Shown: in pieces, positions 16,918 to 21,952 of the stretch | How the letters are laid out: every line of letters begins with the position of its first letter | How positions within the stretch are numbered: the first letter of the stretch is position 1 | The notes under the pieces: model-generated | Database searches by the model: none | What the model saw: the letters and a program-made list of their open reading frames with translations, nothing else | What the model was told of the DNA's origin: nothing | NCBI GenBank assembly: GCA_002868985.1 | Contig: PKTV01000307.1 | Location: 1-21,952, forward strand | Reading direction: 5' to 3' | Length of the DNA: 21,952 nt | DNA from: Desulfobacteraceae bacterium | GTDB lineage: Bacteria > Desulfobacterota > Desulfobacteria > Desulfobacterales > UBA11574 | Position numbers and translations under genes: made by a program

Positions 16918-17544
16918 TTGATTATTAAAGAATTGGCCGTTGGTCCGCTTATGGCAAACTGTTTTATATGTGGATGTTCGAAAACAAAAGAAGCTGTTGT
17001 CATTGATCCGGGAGGTGATGCAGACAGAATCCTGCTTGCTCTTGCCGATGATAAACTTAAGGTAAAATATATCATTAATACCCACGGACATTTTGATCAT
17101 GTCAGCGCAAACGGGAAGATGAAAGATGCAACCAGCGCCGACATCCTCATCCATCCCCTTGATGCAGCCATGCTTGAAAGTCTTTCATCAAATGCTGCGT
17201 TTTTTGGTATTTCAGTGGAAAACTCGCCGCCCTGTGATCAAACCATAGAAGAAGGCGATACCGTTTCTTTTGGTGACGTTACCTTAAGCGTGATTCATAC
17301 CCCGGGACATACACCTGGAGGAATCTCTCTTTATACGAACGGGGTTGTCTTCGTTGGCGACACGCTTTTTGCCGGTTCCATCGGTCGCACCGATTTTCCC
17401 GGTGGAGATTTTGACACATTGAAATCGAGCATTCAGGCAAAACTCTTCAAAATGGATGACAATGTAAAAGTCCTTTCAGGGCATGGCCCGGAAACTAGCA
17501 TCGGCAGGGAGAAGCGTTATAATCCTTTTGTGGGCCAGTTTTAA
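16918..17544 (+). CDS. MBL-fold metallo-hydrolase (glyoxalase II / YcbL-like)
   Basis: This encodes a 208-residue cytoplasmic metallo-beta-lactamase-fold hydrolase. The dinuclear metal site is complete: H56-x-H58-x-D60-H61, H131 in the TPGHTPGG motif, D148 in GDTLF and H189 in SGHGP. FAGSIGRTDFPGGD is the typical active-site loop of the short glyoxalase II-like/YcbL subgroup, which hydrolyses thioesters or has unknown substrates. The frame is open upstream to a TTG at 16861. The start chosen is TTG 16918 because AAGGAGG (16906-16912) is 5 nt before it and the resulting N-terminus and length fit the family. The gene converges with hcp (60 bp between stops); I saw no clear terminator there. Confidence 0.88.
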   Translation: MIIKELAVGPLMANCFICGCSKTKEAVVIDPGGDADRILLALADDKLKVKYIINTHGHFDHVSANGKMKDATSADILIHPLDAAMLESLSSNAAFFGISVENSPPCDQTIEEGDTVSFGDVTLSVIHTPGHTPGGISLYTNGVVFVGDTLFAGSIGRTDFPGGDFDTLKSSIQAKLFKMDDNVKVLSGHGPETSIGREKRYNPFVGQF

Positions 17545-17604
17545 CCGGGTACCATTGCCTGAAATAAGCGTCGATCCTCTAACGTTTGGATACGGACGTG
17601 TTGG

Positions 17605-19233
17605 TTAGCCCAAAATGGCCTTCAGGTCCTCATCGGGTGTCGCAATCGGTTTGATGTCGAAATTTTTCACCAATGTATCCAGTACATTCGGGGTCAAAAA
17701 AGCAGGCAAAGAGGGACCAAGCCGGATCCCCTTGATACCCAAATGCAGCAGAGCCAGCAGGACGCACACCGCCTTTTGTTCATACCAGGATATGATTAAA
17801 GACAGCGGAAGTTCATTCACATCGACATTAAAGGCATTGGCAAGGGCCACAGCGATTTGGACGGCCGAGTAAGCATCGTTACACTGACCTGCATCCAGCA
17901 ACCTCGGGATGCCCCCGATATCTCCAAGATCCTTGTCAAAGAACCGATATTTGCCGCAGGCCAATGTTAGAACAATACAATCTTTCGGCACTTTTTCCAC
18001 AAACTCCGTGTAGTAATTGCGACCCGGTTTGGCGCCATCACATCCGGCGACCAGAAAGAAATGGCGGATGTCGTTTTTCTTGACGGCTTCAATAACTTTG
18101 TCCGCTACCCCTAATACAGCATTTCGGGCAAATCCCACGGTGACTTCGCCGGCGTCTTCATCTTCTTGAAAGCCGGGCAGCGCCAAGGCTCTATCGATGA
18201 CAGGTTGAAAATTCAAGTCGGAAATGTGCGGAACACCGGGCCAACCGACCATACCGCTCGTAAAAATATTGTCCTTATATTCGTTCTTGGGCCTTTGGAT
18301 ACAGTTGGTCGTCATCAAAATGGCTCCGGGAAAATCCGAAAATTCTTTGATCTGCTTTTGCCAGGCCGTACCAAACTGGCCATAGAAGTGCTCATATTTC
18401 TTCAACTTCGGGTAACCATGGGTCGAAAGCATTTCTCCGTGTGTATAGATGTAAATGCCTTTGCCTTGGGTCTGTTTAAGAAGTTCTTCAAGATCTTTCA
18501 GATCATGTCCTGATACTAAAATGGCGTTCCCTTTCTTGTGGCCAAGCGGGACCTGGGTCGGCACCGGATGACCGTAAATGCCTGTGTTTCCGGCATCAAG
18601 AAGCTCCATGGCCTTAAACGCGGCCTCACCACACTTGAGGGTCAGGCCAACCCAGTCTTCCAAGCTCAAATCATCCCTCTGAATGGCCGCCAGTCCTTCA
18701 TGGATGTAGGCATACACGTTATCATCTTCCTCTCCTAAAATCTGGGCGTGGTCCGCATAGGCGCTGACTCCCTTTATGCCGAAGAGAACGGTGTGTTTCA
18801 AAGAGAGAATATCCGGGTTATCGCCCGGATAGGATTTTAAGCCGACAGTTTCACCCTGCTTTACCAACCCCTCCAACGTAGATTGAGGATTAAACTTGGC
18901 AGGTTCATCATGCAGATCAGCATTCCCACCGGCGGCCTTTACTTTTGCTTTCAACTGATCACGTTTTTCTGCGGCCTCATGAATCAAATTTTTGAAGCGG
19001 TCGGGATCGAAATCCACATTGGTCAGCGTCGAGAAGGCCGCTTGAACAGTAAATATATTAACATCTCTATCTGTGACACCAACTTTTCTTCCCTCCACGG
19101 CAACCTGGGATAGCCCCATTAGCGTGTAGAGTAGGAGATCCTGTAAAGCCGCCACCTCGGGCATTTTCCCGCATACTCCCTGCACCGTGCATCCCGTGCC
19201 CTTTGCTGTCTGTTCACATTGATAACAAAACAT
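17605..19233 (-). CDS. hcp: Hydroxylamine reductase / hybrid cluster protein
   Basis: This encodes a 542-residue Hcp, an iron-sulfur enzyme implicated in NO and hydroxylamine reduction under nitrosative stress. The N-terminal cluster ligands C3, C6, C15 and C21 follow the Cx2Cx8Cx5C spacing of strict anaerobes. Ligands of the hybrid Fe-S-O cluster are all recognisable: H243, E267, C311, C398, C426, C451 and E485/K487. This is consistent with the Desulfovibrio enzyme. An extended ribosome-binding site (AGGAGG, on the minus strand just upstream of the start) supports the ATG at 19233. The gene is alone: no hcr reductase partner is next to it, as usual for anaerobes. Element F lies 62 bp upstream, in or near the promoter. 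Confidence 0.98.
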   Translation of the reverse strand: MFCYQCEQTAKGTGCTVQGVCGKMPEVAALQDLLLYTLMGLSQVAVEGRKVGVTDRDVNIFTVQAAFSTLTNVDFDPDRFKNLIHEAAEKRDQLKAKVKAAGGNADLHDEPAKFNPQSTLEGLVKQGETVGLKSYPGDNPDILSLKHTVLFGIKGVSAYADHAQILGEEDDNVYAYIHEGLAAIQRDDLSLEDWVGLTLKCGEAAFKAMELLDAGNTGIYGHPVPTQVPLGHKKGNAILVSGHDLKDLEELLKQTQGKGIYIYTHGEMLSTHGYPKLKKYEHFYGQFGTAWQKQIKEFSDFPGAILMTTNCIQRPKNEYKDNIFTSGMVGWPGVPHISDLNFQPVIDRALALPGFQEDEDAGEVTVGFARNAVLGVADKVIEAVKKNDIRHFFLVAGCDGAKPGRNYYTEFVEKVPKDCIVLTLACGKYRFFDKDLGDIGGIPRLLDAGQCNDAYSAVQIAVALANAFNVDVNELPLSLIISWYEQKAVCVLLALLHLGIKGIRLGPSLPAFLTPNVLDTLVKNFDIKPIATPDEDLKAILG

Positions 19234-19294
19234 TGTAGCCTCCTCTCATTTCAGTTGTTAGTTACATCAATCGCTAAATGATACCTGAAACTAT

Positions 19295-19458
19295 AACCTA
19301 TCTCAAAAACAATCTAAGTGTCCATGGCTTCGTTGTTAAACGGTTCAAAATGCTCACATACTTTGTGTATGCTCCGTTTTTAACCGTTTAACGCCCCCGG
19401 ATATAGGGATTTCGCAAAGCTCAACTTGCTTTTGAACTCTAATCTTATTTTTGAGGTT
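19295..19458. repeat. Foldback element F (about 164 bp) upstream of hcp
   Basis: The inner stem is a perfect 11-bp inverted repeat, GTTAAACGGTT (19335-19345) and AACCGTTTAAC (19382-19392). CATAC and GTATG pair near the centre (19357-19361 and 19367-19371). The outer arms match imperfectly: AACC followed by CTCAAAAAC near 19295-19310, and its inverted relative ending AGGTT at 19454-19458. The element has no ORF. It lies between the 3' end of the Tat MBL gene and the hcp promoter region. Confidence 0.75.
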
Positions 19459-19673
19459 CTAATAACTGAAAGCATTCATCCTTTGTTTATTAGCAGGTGA
19501 AACATCCTTTCCAAAACTTCTAATTATAGAACAACAATTTATTGGAAAATGTAAACAAATGGCACAAATTTAAGATCTGGGAAAAAATTCAATATATTAG
19601 AGAATAAACTATACGGCATGATAAAAAAAAAAGGCAAGGCTTTTTAATTTTTCGGGAGTTTGAAATGGCGGGG
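19459..19673. other. AT-rich spacer downstream of the Tat MBL gene
   Basis: No gene is seen. On the minus strand there is a run of ten T's (plus strand A-run at 19624-19632) preceded by a weak A/T-rich stem with CTTTTT. It might terminate the MBL transcript, but the stem is too poor to call with confidence. Confidence 0.3.
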
Positions 19674-20771
19674 TCAGTTTAAAAAGAATGTTTCACCATG
19701 CTTGATATCCACCAGTCGGTCACTCAACCCTTCTTTTTCCAGTTCTTTTTTCAGATCTCTGGGTGGGAAATGGATTGGTTCGTCGCCCAGACGAAATGTT
19801 CCCCAATGAACGATCATCATCTTTTTGGCATTGAGTTCTTTAAACGCCTGCACCGCTTCCCGGGGATTGATATGGCTGGACGCCATGAACCACCGAGGTT
19901 CATAGGCACCAAGATTGATGACAACCAAGTCGATGTCGTAGTCCCGTCCGATCTCTGAAAATCCGTCAAAATATCCCGAGTCCCCCATGATATAAATCGT
20001 ATGTCCGACGGATGTTTCGATCATATACCCTCCCCATAAAGACCGATTGGGGCCTCGAAAAGGGTTTCGCATGGTCCAATGATTGCCGGGCATAAATGTT
20101 ATGGACTGATCGCCGTTGCGATATGTGTCATACCAGTCGAGCTGGGTTCGATTCTTCATTTTTAAATCCTGAAATACCCGATGATGCCCCAAGGGGGTGA
20201 TCACATGGGTGGCTTTATCCAGGGTGGACAGAGAGGGCTTGTCCAGGTGGTCGTAATGGCCATGCGTGATCAAAACGTGATCAGGTTTTGGGATTTGTTT
20301 CGGGTTGAATATGAATGGTGAAAAATCATCAATAAACCATGTCAGATCGGAAAACATCGGATCCACCATTAGATATCTGTCGACATCCTTGATGAGAACT
20401 CCGGCGTGCTTGAGAAAAGTGACACTGACGCCTTGATGTGCCTGTATCGGCGACCAGTTTATGACAATGGGATGAACGGACTGGTCTTTAAGATAGGGAC
20501 TGAACTGACTTGGGCTGAATTTCCATTTCAGAAGTTGCAGAAATTTTCTTTTTCGCAAAGGTCCGATGGGATTTATGAAAACACCGTTGCCATGATGCTC
20601 TTTTTTAAGCGCAATATCCCTCAAACTTCGTCCATTTAGGGGCTTATAGTGCAATTGATGATTTTCCATTTTTCCAATAGCTGCCAGCACAACAGCAGGG
20701 TGAAAAAAACGCATCAAAAACAGGGTCTGAACGCCCATAAGTATTTTTTTTATAAAAGCTCTTCGTCTCAT
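19674..20771 (-). CDS. Tat-exported MBL-fold hydrolase (RomA / NAPE-PLD-like)
   Basis: This encodes a 365-residue protein with a twin-arginine-type N-terminus (RRRAFIKK at 2-9, then a hydrophobic stretch to about 32), suggesting folded export to the periplasm. The mature part is a Lactamase_B_2-type metallo-hydrolase with H170-x-H172-x-D174-H175, H231 in PGNHW, D264 in MGDSGYFDG and H322 in VHWGTF. The sequence around WTMRNPFRGPNRSLWGGY is typical of the RomA/NAPE-phospholipase D-like group, so a phosphodiester or lipid substrate is possible but not shown. No good Shine-Dalgarno sequence precedes the ATG. The stop is TGA. Its place between two palindromic elements (F and the second B copy) isolates it from neighbours. 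Confidence 0.85.
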   Translation of the reverse strand: MRRRAFIKKILMGVQTLFLMRFFHPAVVLAAIGKMENHQLHYKPLNGRSLRDIALKKEHHGNGVFINPIGPLRKRKFLQLLKWKFSPSQFSPYLKDQSVHPIVINWSPIQAHQGVSVTFLKHAGVLIKDVDRYLMVDPMFSDLTWFIDDFSPFIFNPKQIPKPDHVLITHGHYDHLDKPSLSTLDKATHVITPLGHHRVFQDLKMKNRTQLDWYDTYRNGDQSITFMPGNHWTMRNPFRGPNRSLWGGYMIETSVGHTIYIMGDSGYFDGFSEIGRDYDIDLVVINLGAYEPRWFMASSHINPREAVQAFKELNAKKMMIVHWGTFRLGDEPIHFPPRDLKKELEKEGLSDRLVDIKHGETFFLN

Positions 20772-20835
20772 TTTTCATTGATAAGTTTAAATCGATATTT
20801 TTATAATAGGTTACGTTTTTACAATTCATCAATTT

Positions 20836-21056
20836 CAAAGAAGCTTCCGGTATCATTAAATTTTTTGCTGGAAGCTGTTTGAGTGAATTAGGGATCGTTT
20901 TGAAAGAACCATAGGCGATTTAATGTTATCAATGAAATCATCTTTTAAGGCAGAAACCTTTATTAGTAGCCCGGACAGGTTCTTTCATTACAAGCCCTTA
21001 TTCACGAGTTCTTTCAGCAAAAAATTTAATGATACCGGAAGCGGTAATGTTTTCAA
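20836..21056 (-). repeat. MITE-like element B, copy 2 (221 bp, inverted)
   Basis: This is the reverse complement of the element at 8365-8585, about 85% identical by eye. It has the same terminal inverted repeats (GCTTCCGGTATCATTAAA on the plus strand near 20843; TTTAATGATACCGGAAGC near 21025). The two copies have the same length, with matched end points TTGAAAACATTACCG and GAAGCTTC. It lies in the 415-bp space between two minus-strand genes. Outside it, 20772-20835 and 21057-21186 show no gene; they are AT-rich flanks. Confidence 0.85.
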
Positions 21057-21186
21057 GATACTAAGCATGATTCTCAAAAAGTAAAATCCATTTCTTTCAT
21101 CTTATAAAAAGAGATTTACGGCAAATCGGTCTCTATCGTTTTTTTGAGAAGTTGCGTCTTATTTTTTTAACAATTCAAAAATTCGG

Positions 21187-21621
21187 TTAAAATGCGCCTA
21201 TCTGACAATCCTTTATTTTGACCCCCATGGCTTCGCAAGTAGCGCTGACAGTCATTTTGCCGACCTGCAACCGGGATGCGATGTCCCATGCACCCTTACA
21301 TGAAAGCCTTCCCTGAACAAGCGCATCGGAAACAGCATCTTTTACATCCTCATTTATATTGTCCTGAGGTTTAATAATCTTTTTTTTAGGCTGATATCCA
21401 AACAATCCCAGCTGGCATTTCGTCAATTTAAAATTCATCAGGTCTGCCGTCTTGCCCACCTTTTCCGGAGAAATCTGTAACGCTTTTGCAATTTCAAATG
21501 CCACGGCACAGGGAATTTTGTCGTTTTTTGTCTGTTTCAATATTTCATTTTTAATCAAGGTGTCAGGTTTTTCATCGGGTCCATGCTTTGTTGAAAAAGT
21601 TTTGCCTTTGCTAAGACTCAT
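21187..21621 (-). CDS. Protein with two tandem HTH-like modules, function unknown
   Basis: This encodes a 144-residue soluble protein. After a charged N-terminal 30 residues it contains two copies of a 39-residue module, residues 36-74 and 106-144, offset by exactly 70. Fourteen of 39 positions are identical and many others are conservative. The shared pattern is C..A..IA..LQ.....V..T...M..K...CQ.G.F. The helix-turn-helix-like spacing (IA..LQ(I/V)....V) followed by a short strand suggests a winged-helix-like DNA-binding unit, though binding is not demonstrated. Each module keeps two Cys (38/69 and 108/139) that could bind metal or be redox-active. A good ribosome-binding site, AAAGGAGC, precedes the ATG. 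I recall single-module relatives with a terminal CQLGLFG in anaerobes, but cannot name the family. Confidence 0.7.
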   Translation of the reverse strand: MSLSKGKTFSTKHGPDEKPDTLIKNEILKQTKNDKIPCAVAFEIAKALQISPEKVGKTADLMNFKLTKCQLGLFGYQPKKKIIKPQDNINEDVKDAVSDALVQGRLSCKGAWDIASRLQVGKMTVSATCEAMGVKIKDCQIGAF

Positions 21622-21640
21622 AACACGCTCCTTTCGTGGT

Positions 21641-21657
21641 GTTTTTGCTTCAAAAAC
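21641..21657. promoter_or_regulatory. 17-nt perfect palindrome/hairpin upstream of the two-module gene
   Basis: GTTTTTG (21641-21647), CTT, CAAAAAC (21651-21657) form a perfect 7-bp inverted repeat. It lies about 7 bp upstream of the ribosome-binding site of the minus-strand gene at 21187-21621. It could be an autoregulatory operator or an RNA hairpin in the leader; this is inference. Confidence 0.45.
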
Positions 21658-21742
21658 GTTATAAATGTGACTGTTTTCGGATCAATCGATTTTGAAACCG
21701 ATCCAAAATCTGCATTTTGCTTGAATTTCAGGGTGCTGTCTG

Positions 21743-21771
21743 TTAATTATATGTCTTATTCGCTTTATAAA
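21743..21771 (+). promoter_or_regulatory. Possible sigma-70 promoter for ispG
   Basis: TATAAA (21766-21771) is a near-consensus -10 box, with the weak -35 TTAATT (21743-21748) at 17-bp spacing. It lies 35 bp before the ispG start in the divergent intergenic region. Weak evidence only. Confidence 0.25.
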
Positions 21772-21806
21772 AAATTATTGTCAAATTTATTTAATATCAG
21801 GTCATC

Positions 21807-21952
21807 ATGGCTTTTTCAATAAAACGAAAAAAAACCCGCCAGATTAAAGTTGGAGATGTAAGTGTGGGCGGGACAGCACCGGTTTCCGTCCAATCCATGA
21901 CCAATACCTTTACCCAGGATGTTCAGTCCACCGTCTCACAAATCCATCGCCT
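21807..21952 (+). CDS. ispG: 4-hydroxy-3-methylbut-2-en-1-yl diphosphate synthase IspG, N-terminal part
   Basis: The first 48 complete codons of an ORF run off the end of the window. The translated start includes the IspG/GcpE N-terminal signature: a basic lead, then [26 protein letters not shown] and a QI..L segment. IspG is the 4Fe-4S enzyme that converts methylerythritol cyclodiphosphate to HMBPP in the non-mevalonate isoprenoid pathway. An AGG lies a few bases before the ATG but the ribosome-binding site is weak. The gene is divergent from the two-module protein gene. The catalytic iron-sulfur domain is beyond the window, so only identity, not integrity, can be judged. Confidence 0.93.
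   Translation, partial: MAFSIKRKKTRQIKVGDVSVGGTAPVSVQSMTNTFTQDVQSTVSQIHR

Noticed and set aside
17545..17604. Bidirectional terminator between the MBL hydrolase and hcp
   Set aside because: The genes converge, but I found no convincing stem with flanking T/A tracts in these 60 bp.

Overview
The window looks like chromosomal DNA from an anaerobic member of the Desulfobacterota (a Desulfobacterales-like 'deltaproteobacterium'). The basis is a strict-anaerobe type hybrid cluster protein (Hcp), the gene string glyA - dCMP deaminase - nrdR - ribD - ribE - ribBA - ribH - nusB, moderate GC, and several small cysteine-rich or orphan proteins of a kind I associate with that group. Nothing here is phage, plasmid or CRISPR, and I saw no rRNA or tRNA gene.

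Layout. Positions 73-1233 (minus strand) encode an MFS transporter. Positions 1652-9519 (plus strand) hold an Hsp20 chaperone, Lon protease, the SPOR-domain lipoprotein RlpA, the LPS-heptose phosphatase GmhB, the helicase RecD2, ribosomal protein L32 and ribose-5-phosphate isomerase B. Positions 9734-16559 hold glyA, dCMP deaminase, nrdR, the full set of riboflavin genes from GTP cyclohydrolase II/DHBP synthase to lumazine and riboflavin synthase, and nusB. They are followed by a small cysteine-rich protein (16563-16826) and a cytoplasmic metallo-beta-lactamase-fold hydrolase (16918-17544). Three minus-strand genes come next: hcp, a Tat-exported MBL-fold hydrolase, and a protein made of two copies of an HTH-like module. 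The first 49 codons of ispG close the window.

The genes themselves are mostly housekeeping functions: proteostasis, cell envelope, DNA repair, one-carbon and nucleotide metabolism, flavin synthesis and nitrosative-stress defence. The unusual signal is between the genes. Almost every sizeable intergenic space from 5.3 kb onward holds an imperfect palindromic (foldback) element of about 70-220 bp. At least six different sequence types are present. One type occurs twice, in opposite orientation, as 221-bp copies about 85% alike by eye (8365-8585 and 20836-21056). Most sit just after a stop codon, and two overlap the stop codon of the upstream gene (rlpA and ribD). They carry no gene and look like MITE/REP-type non-autonomous repeats.

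Other points worth a look are a set of 10-bp-phased direct repeats upstream of hsp20 and the uncharacterised two-module protein at 21187-21621, which has a 17-nt perfect hairpin just upstream of its ribosome-binding site. All assignments come from reading the sequence by eye, with no database search.
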